Assembly: GCF_905220365.1 (NCBI RefSeq)
Contig: NC_061125.1
Coordinates: forward strand, 10,991,831 to 11,055,830
From: Vanessa cardui
Lineage: Eukaryota > Arthropoda > Insecta > Lepidoptera > Nymphalidae
Reading direction: 5' to 3'
Length of the DNA: 64,000 nt
Shown: positions 10,280 through 22,084 of the stretch, one piece after another
Layout: each line of letters opens with the position of its first letter
How positions within the stretch are numbered: position 1 is the first letter of the stretch
Notes under the pieces: model-generated
What the model was told of the DNA's origin: nothing
Database searches by the model: none
The model's input: the letters and a program-made list of their open reading frames with translations, nothing else
Made by a program: the position numbers and the translations under genes

Positions 10280-12050
10280 TGCGTGAAATTTGCTTTGAAT
10301 AAAGGTTTCTTCCATAAATTAATCCGGATCAACCACAGACGTTTATGTTACAACATCTGTCTTCATATAGTAATCGCAAAATAAATAGTTAGTTTTTTAA
10401 AGCCTTTTTTATTTCATTTAAATATTATCTTTTCTTTACAAATATTTGATTTATATCACTCGAACGATTGATTTACTTTCCGAGGCGATATCCATATCCA
10501 TTCACCAGGGACCTTTTTAAATATTTAACCTGTCTATGCTTTTAGACAACGCAGGGACTTAGACAGATAAAAAAATAGGAAATATGGTTTGAATAGGTAA
10601 AGAAATATATAATATCTTCGTAATCCAATTATAAATATGTCATAACTATGAATAATATAGTATAAAAAAAAAAGAAGTAATAGTATACTGTTTATCTGGT
10701 ACATCAAAATCGTCTAGTGGTTAAAATAAGTAAGTGGAGAAACAAGCAAAATCAGGAACTATAAGTACAAAAAATAATTATAAATATTTTTTCATTCATA
10801 CAAAACTGAAAAATACTATTATTGAACATATATTTATATAATAAGAAAGGATAAATGAAATAAACGATTCTCTAAATATTCCATATATTCCATATGAATT
10901 TTACCCATAGTTTAAATGTTTTAGATGGAAAATCGGACCAAGTGAACAGTGTACGGATTTGATTGGAGCTCAACGCCATCGAAACGCCTTCGCAGCTATA
11001 TGATTGACGAGCTACATTCTTATTTCTTCTAAAGTTCCTTGGTCTTCGATAGATTTAAAAATTTAAACATTTATTTAAAATTAATATACTTTTTTATGAC
11101 TCTTATTATTAACTATGATTAAGGTCATTATAAAACTTAAAATGGCACAAAGTACATTCCAATTTTAAATTAGTGCTAGTTACTAATTATTATTGCTATT
11201 AAATTATCACATGATGTCTTTAAAGACAAATTAATCTACTTTTACGCAGAAATAAATTAAAAACAAAATGATGAGTCATAATGTATCGTAATGGATTAAT
11301 TGTTACTGACAAACAAATTCCAAATCAATATAATCACCAATCCATCATCCTGACCAAAATTCATATTAAAATAAACATTATCACAGTTTATTACTGGACT
11401 AGCTACATATACCAGTCCGCTTGACTGGACATTAGCAATTTTTATAAAGATCGATTTGACTCAAGTTATAGTTATATTTGTGTCCCGTACAGATAAATAG
11501 AAAGACAAACAAAAATTTCAAAAAACATCGCATCAAAATTGAGTGTACAGACAGACTCTACACATATAGGTATATATTAATATAGATAGGTTAATTGGTT
11601 ATTATCAATTTAAACAACTGCATAATATATCCGATATTTAGCGTGTTTGGGTCATATTGGCCGTTCTCAACTGTAAGTTATTGCCCAAGGGATTATAGGC
11701 GTAAACATATATCGCGCCAACCCCTCGTGCTCACAATCTGAACAGCAAACCGATACGATTGCAGAGAGATCGACACGATGAACGGCTGAGATCTTGTATC
11801 TTTGACACGTGCTGTGAAAGTAATTATAATAAGTCCCAAGCGAAATGGAAAAGCCGATTGTATAATATGTTAATATAAAAGCGTGTTTGGTTTTCAGAAC
11901 ATAAAGTATTTCAATATAATAATTAAAAATGAACTCTAGTAACGAATTAATCAATTAATAATTATTATAGCAATGGCCCATTATTTCGAATAAAAACAGA
12001 TGTTTCTATTTCTCGTACTTTTTAAACGCTTAATTATATAATAGTCGAGT
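10280..12050. other. Intergenic DNA with no recognised gene
   Basis: No domain-bearing ORF. The string ACTAGCTACATATACCAGTC at 11399 hints at a decayed, inverted Helitron 3' end (compare CTAGCTATACCCGCCCGC at 52088), but it is too weak to annotate. A more GC-rich block at 11690-11820 has no identifiable content. Confidence 0.5.
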
Positions 12051-12056
12051 CGATAG

Positions 12057-12352
12057 TGGGTTGAGATGGCCCAGTGGTTAGAACGCGTGCATCTTAACCG
12101 ATGATTGCGGGTTCAAACCCAGGCAAGCACCGCTGATTTATGTGCTTAATTTGTCTTTATAATTCATCTCGTGCTCAACGGTGAAGGAAAACATCGCGAG
12201 GAAACCTGCATGTGTCTAATTTCATCAAAATTCTGCCACATACCAACCCGCATTGGAACAGCGTGGTGGAATATGTTCCAAACCTTCTCCTCAAAGGGAG
12301 AGGAGGCCTTTAGCCCAGCAGTGGGAAATTACAAGCTGTTGTTGTTGTTGTT
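12057..12352 (+). mobile_element. Metulj-like tRNA-derived SINE, near full length
   Basis: This is the best-preserved plus-strand copy. It has A box TGGCCCAGTGG and B box GGGTTCAAACC in the head, then the body with CGGTGAAGGAAAACATCG, the GGAGAGGAGGCCTTTAGCCC block and CAGCAGTGGGAAATTACAAG, and a 3' tail of GTTGTTGTTGTTGTT. The tail of short repeats is typical for SINEs moved by a LINE partner. Confidence 0.9.
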
Positions 12353-12359
12353 ATATAAT

Positions 12360-13660
12360 ATACTAAGACTTAGTAAGAGTAAGCTTATCTACTACAGTGA
12401 AAGTAAAGACAGGCTTACTAAAAAGAAAAATAAGTAAGTTAGAATAATGAGTACAGGTTTGTTTTCCCACCAAATCCAGATCAAGATATAGAATAAGCTT
12501 ATTATATGAAAACCTATGAATGGAATAAAATCACGTATGAGAAAGATTACATTCTTAATTATTAATATCCTACATATTAAGGGGATACAGCTTTAATTTT
12601 ATTTTGTGATAGAGAGGAAGAAGTCACAATTTTAAGTATATCACAACATATTATAAACACTATTCCAAGGGGTCAGAATCAATCCTACGACTTTTTATGA
12701 AAACTTTTAATCATTACATCTCAAAGTGGGCATTACAGCATATACACTATGGACACTTCAAATTTTATATTTCGAAAAGATATGGTAGAATATGACACTT
12801 TGTTTTTATATATAAAATATGTAAAAACAAGGTGCCCTCGAATTGCCGTCTATTTGTTGAAACGTGATAAACTCAAAACTACTGAACGGAATTTCATACA
12901 GTTTCAAAACAGGAAACAACAGGGACAGCACGGGAACATATTAAACAAAAATAAAAAGTTACTTTAAAACAACTATGAAATTACTAATTTCTGAGGTAAC
13001 AAACATAAAAGGAATATAACAAAATTGGTAGCTCTTTCCTTTTTTGAAGTCGATTAATGAATAGTAATAGATAGCCGTATCATTGTGGAATGTAAAACTA
13101 AAAAGAACTCACTCGATAACATCTTCTTTATTCTATTGACGGTTCAATCTTCGGTATATTTTAATCATAGTTTGAGCCATAAAAGGTTGTTTATACTTAC
13201 CGAAAGATTCTTCTCAACAAAACTAATCCTTTTATGCAAAGATAAAGTTTTGGGTTCCTTTGTATCTCTTTACAACTTTATGATATTACTTTGTTTTTTG
13301 AAACCGTTCTCGTTAAGAAAATGGCTTTTTATGAGATTTATTTTTATTGAAGTGTAGAAAAAATGTCTCTCATAAGAACTTATTATTATTATTAATTAAT
13401 AATATTCGCAATTTTTATTAAGAAAGAATTAGAAAAGAATGTAAGATATTAGATTATTAAGAAATTGTGAATGAAAAAATTTACAAGATTAGACATTAGA
13501 CAATTAGACTTTATTTGCAGACCATTATTTATTATTAGGTATAATCACAGATAAAGCAAATAACTTTTAAATATAAACTACTCTGTTTAAGTATAATAAA
13601 ATAAATAATAATATTTTCAGTTATATTACATGCACATATATTTTTAATTAACTAACATGA
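12360..13660. other. AT-rich intergenic DNA, nothing recognised
   Basis: Open frames at 12749-12967 and 13085-13357 are lysine-, phenylalanine- and leucine-rich, as expected from AT-rich DNA. They have no recognisable motifs, signal peptide or usable splice context, and I treat them as chance. Confidence 0.55.
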
Positions 13661-13664
13661 CTAT

Positions 13665-13805
13665 AGAGAGTAACTACAAAGTTTCTCGCTGGTTCTTCTC
13701 GGTTTCTGAAACGGTGGTAGTTTCACTTAATATAGTTGTTAGATAACGATTCAAAAGTGCTCGTAAAAGCCTACTCGAATAAAGTATGTATTGATTCTTT
13801 TTTGG
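13665..13805 (+). repeat. LINE 3'-end fragment (GGTTCTTCTCGG family)
   Basis: GAGTAACTACAAAGTTTCTC, GGTTCTTCTCGGTTTCTGAA, ACGGTGGTAGTTTCACTTAA, ACGATTCAAAAGTGCTCGTA and AAGCCTACTCGAATAAAGTA occur in the standard order of a common lepidopteran LINE 3' UTR that ends in AATAAA-like repeats. It is the best copy of four in the window. Confidence 0.6.
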
Positions 13806-14835
13806 TTACGAATAGATGTTTAATCTGGATATCTAATACTTTCGATTATGTTCACGGAGGTCCAAACTCCATCGGTCCATATCTAATCAGAAACCTGTAA
13901 AATTTTCTTCATAAATCTGTAACCATTCTATATATGGCTGGCATCATCATCAAAACATCCCTGACATATATAAATTGAGAAAATCTTATAACATTAATAT
14001 TGCTAATAAAAATTAAAAGGCACTCTGTTGGAGATTATGAGAATTTCTTTGTTTTTTAGTTTTCCAAAGTAATCGCTAATATTGATATAATATGTCATTA
14101 AGTTCAACAAAAGTTTCAATTATTAGATATTCATTTCAATTATAAAATTGATTAATTTGTATTAATAGTGATGTCCATTGTCCATAAAGAAATTTAACAT
14201 AACTATATTATATTACTCATAAATAAATGGTTTTAATATTGCTACATTAGGTTGCTATAATTCCTCGAATATACATTGAACATAAAAAAACTAAATTATT
14301 TTAAATTATGTGTTTATTTTATTTCCTATCTCTCTTGTAATGTATTCCCTATCAGCTTTCAGAAATAGCCCATGTTAGTACGTGTATCCTACACTTTTAA
14401 TAATTATTAAAGTTAATGTTGTCTGTTGTCATACTACTTCAGACACGTATTCTGCTACAAGTTTTGAATTTCGTCTCACAGAATACTTCCACTCTCGAAA
14501 ACTCGATTATGAAATGTCAGGAGTACTTATTTATATTTTTAAGTATTCACAATAAATTCAAGAACAAAACTTTTCCTAATAATTAATAATCCCAAAAGGA
14601 AAATAATTCATAACTTTATACCATATAAAATATCACCTTTGTCTGTTCTGTTATTGGAAGCAGAACTTCCATTAAACTTTATCGTCGATCGAAATTATTT
14701 TTTTAAAGAAACAAGATTTATAGCAGGTGATATAAAACTCCCAGGGGTACAAAATAATGGGTCGATACATCTTGGAATATCCATGGGTGGTTCAATTCAA
14801 TTAATCAGATAACTTATTCTTTGCTTGTCCGAAAT

Positions 14836-14875
14836 CTTTACTAATATTATAAATTTGAAAGTTTGTTTGCATATC
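14836..14875 (+). mobile_element. Helitron 5'-end fragment
   Basis: TCTTTACTAATATTATAAAT followed by TTGAAAGTTTG matches the usual lepidopteran Helitron start. The rest cannot be followed. Confidence 0.4.
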
Positions 14876-15149
14876 ATTAATAGCCATATTATTGAAAAAA
14901 ATTGATATATATATAGCTATATAATGACTGTGTGCTATTTATAGAAAGAGAAAACAATACTAATGTTTTAGTGTAATATGTGCAAAAAAAATATGTGATT
15001 TTTATCATATAGATACGTAGTGAGCAACTCTTTATATACTAAAAAAACACCGGGACCGTGTTTTTTACTGCTATTTATAGTGATAAATATCAATAAACAC
15101 AGAATACACAGTTTCTCAACTTTAAATTTGCATATTTTAACCTATTTTT

Positions 15150-16070
15150 AACCGACTTCAAAAAAAGGAGGAGGTTCTCAATTCGTCGGGGCCTTTTTTT
15201 TTTTATTTTATATGTATGTTACCGAATTACTCGAAGATGGCTGGGCCGATTTTGACAATTCTTTTTTGTTTGAAAGGGCATATTTTACAGGTGGTCCCAT
15301 TGTCAGGAGATCAGGATCTGATGATGGGATCCTGGAGAAATCAAGGGAACTCCTCAAATTTTATAGGCACACCTATAGTGATTTCGGTTTTATTCAAAGT
15401 GCCTTGGTCATATGCTCACGAAAAGTGACATTTGATGAAGTAGAACTGATGATGAAGACCACAACTGGTAATCAGAACCTATTAGTAAGTAACTATTTTA
15501 CGGGTTTAGTTCTATTTCTTTAAGATAGTCGTCAAGCAATTGATGTTAGTAAACATGCCTATGATGAAGTCTAGCTGATGGTGGACTACCAGGAGAACTC
15601 CTCAATGATTAACGGTATTGCATCGGGAAAAATGGTATTGTCTAATTGGCGATGAGCAGTTAGCATTAGGCTATTGTAACTTAGGTAACGCTTAATTTGA
15701 GTTGCAGTCCACATCGTATTGAAACGGCGTTGAAATATGTTTAGAGTCGAAAGCCGAAATGTACTGAGTATAATAAAGTAAATGACAAACACTACCAATT
15801 GTAATTATAAATAACAAAACAACACTGAAAAGCAGTAAATAAATTTTTATAAATAAAAAAAACCGCCTTCAAAAATGAACTAAAAAGAAAAAAATAATCA
15901 GTTACTGAACTAAATGATTTCAATATAGGAATTTATTTACTTTGTTGGCACCGACTTTGAGAGGTGATTAAAAAATCGTAAATTGGATATGGATGTAACT
16001 GATTATTTTTTTCTTTTTAGTTCATTTTCGAAGGCGGTTTTTTTTTATTTATAAAAATTTATTATTGTAT
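15150..16070 (+). mobile_element. TCAACCGACTTC (HINE-like) element, diverged subfamily
   Basis: The left end reads AACCGACTTCAAAAAAAGGA then GGAGGTTCTCAATTCG and a T-rich tract, followed by GGCCGATTTTGACAATTC. The body has GATGATGGGATCCTGGAGAA. The right end is a long hairpin: the arm 15841-15904 (with AAACCGCCTTC) pairs with 15996-16070 (with GAAGGCGG), around a loop of about 90 bases. The layout (AACCGACTTC at one end, poly(T), hairpin with the inverted motif at the other) matches 31219-32926, although the body differs. The 103-codon ORF inside (15212-15523) resembles no transposase. Confidence 0.65.
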
Positions 16071-16238
16071 ATATATACATTTTATAGACAGAGTAAATGG
16101 CTTAGCAGTTTGTGAACTTTGTAGAAATTAATAATTCCCGTAAGAAGCAAACATGTGTTTACGTGTATTTATGAGTATGACATGCAAATGTTTACATCAC
16201 GAAGGTTAGTAGGGGGTCGAGTGTGTATATCTAAATCA

Positions 16239-16415
16239 TCATTACATAGTATAGTCTATATCTGTCTCCATGTATGCTTATATCTTTTTGCTTAAAATTA
16301 AGCAACGGATTTTGATGCGGTTTTTGTTAATAGATAGAATACAATACGTCAACAATGTAATAAAGAAACAAGAAAAATTCTGTAATATATTTAGTATCAG
16401 TAATGCACACGAGGT
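16239..16415 (+). mobile_element. Short non-autonomous Helitron (252-bp family), degenerate
   Basis: The start A|TCATTACATAGTATAGTC, the middle CAACGGATTTTGATGCGGTT and the later TATATTTAGTATCAGTAATG match the Helitrons nested at 31735, 61111 and 62729. The CG-rich hairpin and CTAG end have decayed to GCACACGAGGTCGACGATCC. Confidence 0.6.
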
Positions 16416-16867
16416 CGACGATCCAAAGAGTCGAGTAAGACGAGACGCTAGTATAGATTAAATAAATTCAAACGAGTGTTAGGATATTCTGTTTTTACTT
16501 ACAAATTACTTACAAAAAATATACTTAAACAAATAATCGCGTACCCACAGGTTTCTTAGTAAACTCAGACTCAATAATAATAAATATTAAAGAAGATATA
16601 ATAATATTCGTTTAAATTGTTAATTAATTAATTATATTTGAAGTAGAATTAAACTTTTAAGCTATTAGTATTAAACTTCTGTAAATAATTAATTTTATTT
16701 ATTAATAACTAAATTATAAGAGAACAAAACTAATTCGATAAAGTTCCTAAGTTCACTTTCAGCTACTTTATACATTACCTGTCTCTACATCTGACTAAAT
16801 TTAATCCTTGCTTTAAAATCTTATCTTCTTGAATACTTTATTTCCTTACTGTTTTAATTATCTTTAT

Positions 16868-16960
16868 ATAGAGTGTCTGTTTGTAATATTTGAATAACGA
16901 TATTGATGTAAACAGGGTACATATATCAATTTTGAAATAGATACTACTTACTCTACTATT
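16868..16960 (+). repeat. Repeat fragment (GAGTGTCTGTTTGTAATATT family)
   Basis: GAGTGTCTGTTTGTAATATT and the following GTACATATATCAATTTT match the repeat at 36140-36320, where the downstream part is better kept. Confidence 0.4.
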
Positions 16961-18449
16961 TTTACACGCTGAAAATGCTAGAAGTTTTTATATAATTGAT
17001 TAAGTAAAAATATAAAACAAATATTGATAACAACTTATCAAATCTATACTTATAATAAATCTGTAGGGAGGCCAATTCTGTACATGAAATATTTTTCCAA
17101 AATAACTATCAGGGGGTGATCAGGGGTCGATACTGATGGCAAAAATGCAATCAGTAAAATTTTTGTCTGTCTGTCTGTCTGTCTGTATAACCGTTATAGA
17201 AACAAAAACTACTCGACGGATTTTAACGAAACTTGCTACAATTATTTTTCATACTCCTGGGCTGGTTATAGTATACTTTTCATCACGCTAAAATCAATAG
17301 GAGCAGAGCAGTGAAGGGAAATGTTGGGAAAACGGTAGAAATTACTCCCTATTTTAAGCTTCCGTCGCGTGTACAGCCTTAATGGTTAAATGCACACAGA
17401 AATCATGTATTACGGAAATGTTCTCCTTAAAATTATACAAAAAATTTCCCAAGACAGCCTATATCTATCTTTTATGGTTGACTCACAATAACACGTGACA
17501 CTCCCAGTAGCTTAGTATTTCGAAGCTTTCTGATTATATTTGTCTATTCCTACGTTTATAACACTCTGAATCATCCCAAATTAAAAAAGTTAACAGTATT
17601 TACTATTCCATATTAAAAAATCATAGAAATCGGTATAGAAACACCAAAGTTATACATGAAATACGCTAATAATAAAGCTATCGCACGTGAATACTAAATC
17701 TATACTACTATATAAATCGCTGTCTGTACACTTATTTTTGTCGTAATTCGTCATAAATGTTTTTTTTTATGATTGACTGACATAATTTTTACCATTTTTG
17801 TAATTTTTTCTGTCTGTCTGTATGTTCTGCTAAACCTCGAGAACAGCTTCACCGATCTTTATAAAAATTGGTATACAGGAAAAACTTATGCTTGCGCAAA
17901 TCATAGGCTATCTATATATACAAAAGTGGATTTGTTTGTATGTGTGTCATCGATAAACTCAGAAACTATTTGATCGATCATTATGAAAATTGGTATGTAT
18001 ATCTATTGTTTTATGGAGAAAGTGATTATGCTATCCACATTGATGGAAGTTACCACCAGGTGGCGCTGCGATATAAAGATTTCTACACCGTTCAACCGAT
18101 TGTCATGAAAATAATAAACGTACAAGTATTTTTTATGGAGAAAGTGATTATTTCATCCGTAACATTAAAAATAACCAACAGATTGCTCTTACGTGTATCA
18201 CGATGCACTATTATAATTATGAAATATGAAATAAAAAATGAAAATCTATTCAAAAAGCATAACAACTGACTTAATTTCCGTCATTTGGGAATAAACATAA
18301 AATAATCACAACAATAATAATTGTCATTTTAAAATAATTATAAATTACGTATACGAGAAGAAGTGATTAGCCGTTTTATATATGATAAATGGTTCAATGA
18401 ATATAGTATGAACTTTGTCACTCTATTAGGTTTAAAATAAACAGCTGGT

Positions 18450-19900
18450 ATGTGCTACTCCATTGGCAAAATTAATTTACCACAACTGGTTGAACCACCA
18501 GAATCTCTTCTTACCTACGGTATTAGAACTACAAAGGAGTCTCAATATTTCTTTCAGCACATAATAAATAACAATTCTTTGCTATGCTATTTATTATTTC
18601 TATGCTTTCAAATGACATCATTTGGAGCAACAAATATTGTACAATACAATAATTTCGCGTCTACGTTTAAATTGTATAATATTATAGGTTCACTTCTTCC
18701 AGTATCTAAATAAAATCCCCAGTTTCTGGACATTTATTTAATGGACAACGTAGAAAAAGATTGATCTTCGATGCATGTTGAGTACTACAACTAATCGAGA
18801 AATTATCGCTAAATTTAGGATTATGCTTTAAGAAAATAATTGTTTAGTTAAAGATTTTAAAACTGTTCTAGAAGGTGAAACAACAAATTATTCAAAGTCA
18901 TTATCAATGCAAATAGAACGCCATTGAATGCAGAGCATGAAAGGCGTTTTAATGCTCCCATAGCTCCTGAACTAACAGCTGTAATTGTCGGTACAGAAAT
19001 TACAAAACGAGGTAATGTTATCACTAAGCGACACAAAAACAATCAAGGTGTCGCTGAAACACATCAATCGTATGACAATTATTACGATTATACAATTCTG
19101 TTTCTGCGAGCAGAAGATGGATATCATCTCGGACTGTATCAAAATAATCTGTTCAATGAACATGTTCTACCGGAACCGACTGCGATACACGGCACCGTCC
19201 TCGAAGTTGTTCAAAAATATGTCTACCTCGGGCAGACTTTGCGATTAGGTAGAAACAACCTTGAACGAGGACGAGGTGAATAGAAGAATTCAGCTTGGTT
19301 GGGAAGCGTTTGGGAAGTTACGTCGAATCCTTACATCGTCGATCCCACAGTGCCTTAAGACGAAAGTCTCTAACCAGTGCGTCCTTCCCGTCAAGACATA
19401 CGGAGCCGAAACGTGGACACTCACGACAAGGCTGGTCCACCAGTTTAAAGTCGCTCAGCGAGCTAGGGAAAGGGCTATGCTCGGCGTTTCTCTGAGGGAT
19501 CGTATCAGAAATAAGGTGATCCGTGAAAGAACCAAAGTCATCGACATAGCCCACCGGATCAGTAAGCTGAAGTGGCAGTGGGCTGGTCATATTTGTCGTC
19601 GAACCGACAACCATTGGGGAAAACGTGTTTTAGAGTGGAGACCGCGTCTCGGCAAACGTAGTATAGGACGTCCTCAGGCACGGTGGAGTGACGATATGCG
19701 CAAGACGGCTGGCAGGAGCTGGATGTGAGTAGCCGGAGAAAGACCACAGTGGCGTGCGCTTGGAGAGGCCTATGTCCAGCAGTGGACAAAAACGGGCTGA
19801 TGATGTGAGGCTCTTCGTACAAATCTTTGTACAGTGGAAGTCCAAAACATATGCACGAATATGCTTAGGATGCTTTGACGTACGTTCGAAAGTATTGAAA
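18450..19900 (+). pseudogene. Helitron Rep/helicase relic, split by a LINE insertion
   Basis: Fragments in several frames follow the Helitron Rep in order: GKINLPQLVEPPESLLTYG at 18467-18520, MTSFGAT, FKLYNIIGSLLP up to 18711, then EHERRFNAPIAPEL, AVIVGTEITKRGNVITKR and QGVAETHQSYDNYYDY to EDGYHLGLYQNN at 19148. After the LINE (19149-19806) the protein resumes as PKHMHEYA-stop-DALTYVRKY near 19842-19898. It contains stops and frameshifts, and the C-terminal helicase is missing. The family protein drives rolling-circle transposition; this copy cannot. The copy at 52088-53316 keeps the same blocks without the LINE, which confirms the insertion point. Confidence 0.85.
19149..19806 (+). mobile_element. 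RTE-type LINE, 5'-truncated 3' end
   Basis: This is the C-terminal part of an endonuclease-reverse transcriptase ORF: YVYLGQTLRLGRNN, RRIQLGWEAFGKLRRI, CVLPVKTYGAETWTLTTRLV, RERAMLGVSLRDRIRNKVIR, LKWQWAGHICRRTDN and WRPRLGKRSIGRPQARWSDD, ending GRSWM with a TGA after one more codon. The 3' end GGCCTATGTCCAGCAGTGGA plus GGGCTGATGATG is the usual RTE tail. The RT catalytic part is absent, as in typical 5'-truncated retrotransposition. One frameshift lies at about 19260. It disrupts the Helitron Rep relic and shares its 3' half with 22690-23235. Confidence 0.85.
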
Positions 19901-20722
19901 AGGTTGTAAATGTAATAACATTGATATTTAATAGAACCGGATTAAAGACAACGTGTTGGTGTGATGCAAACTTTTACAGACTAAAGAAATTTAATTAAAA
20001 TTTTACATCGAGATTATACCATCAAAAACATTATCTTAAATGATTTTGACAAATAAGTTTATGGGTGTTATGACCAATCTGCAGCCTATCGAGAACATAA
20101 TTGAAAAAGATGATATAGATGACGACTATTAAATGAAATAAAAATTAAGTATTTCATTTAATATTCTAATTGTATATTGCTTTGTTTCTTTATTATTTGT
20201 TCATTGTTGATGATCAGTAATTAATTACAAAATGAAAAATTCAAAATTAATTTTTCTGCAACTAATGTCCAGCGAAGCGGGCGGGTATAGCTAGTCCATA
20301 ATATAATGATAATATGAGGTATAAGAAGAATTTAATAATCAATTTAAATGATTAAGAATAAATTGAAAACAAATGTTAAAAATAACTTTCAAACCAAAAT
20401 TATAATGATAATATGTCGCAAATTTAATAACCCCGTTCGACGCTAGTTGTTATAATTTTTGTAACGTTTAAATTAATCTACAATACTTTTCCTACTTATA
20501 AAGTATAGATAACATTTTTTACTTTATACAAGGTTTGAGTAACAACTGTAGGTTATCAATGTTCTACAGTCACGCAGGATTACAATTGTGCTATGGTTCA
20601 AATCGATCGGAACAATTAAACCCGTTGCAACCATTACTTTCCAATCCATTAATACCTTTATTATTTATCGCCACGCTGAAGTGCTTAACAGTAGTTCTAA
20701 AAGCTTTCAAAAGAATTCACAT

Positions 20723-20787
20723 CATAATAGAATAACACCTCACCTCATAATAGAATAACACCTCACCTCATAATAGAATAACACCTC
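20723..20787. repeat. Tandem repeat, 23-bp unit, about 3 copies
   Basis: CATAATAGAATAACACCTC followed by ACCT repeats at 20723, 20746 and 20769 with no visible substitutions; the third copy stops at CACCTC. It lies directly before a LINE 3' end. Confidence 0.85.
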
Positions 20788-20789
20788 GA

Positions 20790-20960
20790 TTATCTCCACT
20801 GGTGACAGGAGGGCTGGTTCGTTTTTTGCCCAGAGGATCGAAATTGCGATTTAAAGGGGAAATGCTGCTAGCATTCTTGCCACCATTCCACGGGGGTCAA
20901 GATTTATACAGTAACTAGTTTTAGTTCATATTTGTATATATTTAAGCATTTAACGTTATC
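20790..20960 (+). mobile_element. LINE 3'-end fragment (QRIGIAIQRGNA family)
   Basis: GAGGGCTGGTTCGTTTTTTG, CCCAGAGGATCGAAATTGCG, GCTGCTAGCATTCTTGCCAC and CATTCCACGGGGGTCAAGAT are a diverged copy of 23225-23345, which translates as a non-LTR retrotransposon C terminus. The untranslated tail TTTTAGTTCATATTTGTATA follows. A shorter piece of the same tail lies near 51998-52048. Confidence 0.6.
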
Positions 20961-21956
20961 AATTCTTTTGTTCCTAAAAGATGAGCTACGATTATCATGT
21001 TACTGTATACATTTTAGTATATTTCGCTATGTATCCAAAATATTGGAGTTCGGAAGTTGTGAAGTTCAGAATGCATGCTAAGCCGTGGATCCTGCTTCCG
21101 GTCGTGTCAAATTGCCGTCCCATCGGATTATGAGGAAATAGGGAGTGCACGTGTACTTCTATCCTCATTTGTTGACTACAATATTTTACCTAATAGTTAT
21201 ATCTTATCTTTATAGCTTTTTTATCTAAGTTTATACCAAATATGTTAGCATTTTATTGAATAGTTTTAATTGATTGTAGTTTGTTGAAACGAAATGGACT
21301 CATAATGGGATACTGGCAAAAATATTATGTATTGTTTTTTTTTTTAATAATATAATGACAGTTTTTAGTTATTCTACAAATTTACTGATCCCAACTACAT
21401 AGGATTAGTAACGTATGTTTTGTTTGCTTATGCTTTAATGTAAGGCTAATATTAGTATCTGTTCCTCTATTTCAATAATTACAATGTGCCTCAGTCGAAA
21501 ATAATTAAATATAACTTTAAGATACACTATGCAGCGTAAATCAAGAGAAAGGCTTTGTATTATTTGTGAAAGATATAAAAAAGCATTTACATTTATCCCA
21601 TTAATATTTCGAAATAAAACCGACATGACATTATTGCAAAGTAACGAATCATAACTACTTATAAAAAAAAAACGCTTCTTTAATAAAGAATATTTAAATT
21701 TGTTTCAAAAGAAAGTAGCGAATAGTAGAATCATATTTACATAAATATTTTTCTCAAATAGAATATCTTTGAGAGTAAAGTTCTTACAAAGTCGAATAAT
21801 GTTCCGAAGGCACTAATGAGGGTTGAGAATAAAGTTCTTTGTTTTATAATCGTGGTTTGATGACAGGAACCCTATTTTAATCAAATAAATGACAGTCATG
21901 CAAATTATGTCTTTGAAGTTTTGTTTAATCCTTCTATATATATATATATATAACTC

Positions 21957-21967
21957 AGGCAAGCACC

Positions 21968-22001
<34 letters not shown>

Positions 22002-22012
22002 GGTGCTTGCCT
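21957..22012. repeat. Perfect 56-bp palindrome with a TA core
   Basis: The left side starts AGGCAAGCACCATTATATAT and the right side ends TATAATGGTGCTTGCCT. The whole 56 bases equal their reverse complement with no spacer. The outer 12 bases derive from the SINE segment AGGCAAGCACC, present here in both orientations. The right half runs on into the minus-strand SINE head at 21990-22075. Confidence 0.9.
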
Positions 22013-22075
22013 AAGTTTGAACCCGAAAACATCGGTTAAGATGCACGCGTTCTAACCACTGGGCTATCTCAGGTC
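21990..22075 (-). mobile_element. Metulj-like SINE head fragment
   Basis: GGTGCTTGCCTAAGTTTGAA, CATCGGTTAAGATGCACGCG and TTCTAACCACTGGGCTATCT are the reverse of the SINE tRNA-like head (B box, then A box). The SINE body is missing, replaced by the palindromic TA tract. Confidence 0.75.
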
Positions 22076-22084
22076 TTTATAGGA

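Larger units (their letters stand above)
17043..20294 (+). mobile_element. Helitron (Rep-bearing family) with later insertions
   Basis: The 5' end is A|TCTATACTTATAATAAATC and the 3' end is GCGAAGCGGGCGGGTATAGCTAG|T, so the element lies between A (17042) and T (20295) with no duplication, as expected for Helitrons. A GC-rich inverted run precedes CTAG. Both ends match the shorter copy at 52088-53316 on the other strand. Inside are a decayed Rep gene and a truncated RTE LINE. A further Helitron-like start (TCTATACTACTATATAAATC at 17699) lies in the 5' half, with GTCTGTCTGTCTGTC runs, and may be a nested element whose 3' end I could not place. Confidence 0.8.

Noticed and set aside
11399..11470. 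Inverted Helitron 3' end (CTAGCTACATATACCAGTCC)
   Set aside because: Only CTAG and a weak GC hairpin are present, and no family body or 5' TC end could be followed.
15212..15523. 103-codon ORF that could be a new gene
   Set aside because: It lies within the HINE-like element at 15150-16070; its GGTCCCATTG...GATGGGATCC text recurs at 45650-45710 in a related element. No protein motif is present.
17163..17186. CTGT/GTCT tandem run as a regulatory repeat or CRISPR-like array
   Set aside because: Short TGTC runs are a normal part of lepidopteran rolling-circle elements (also at 36221). There are no repeat-spacer units.
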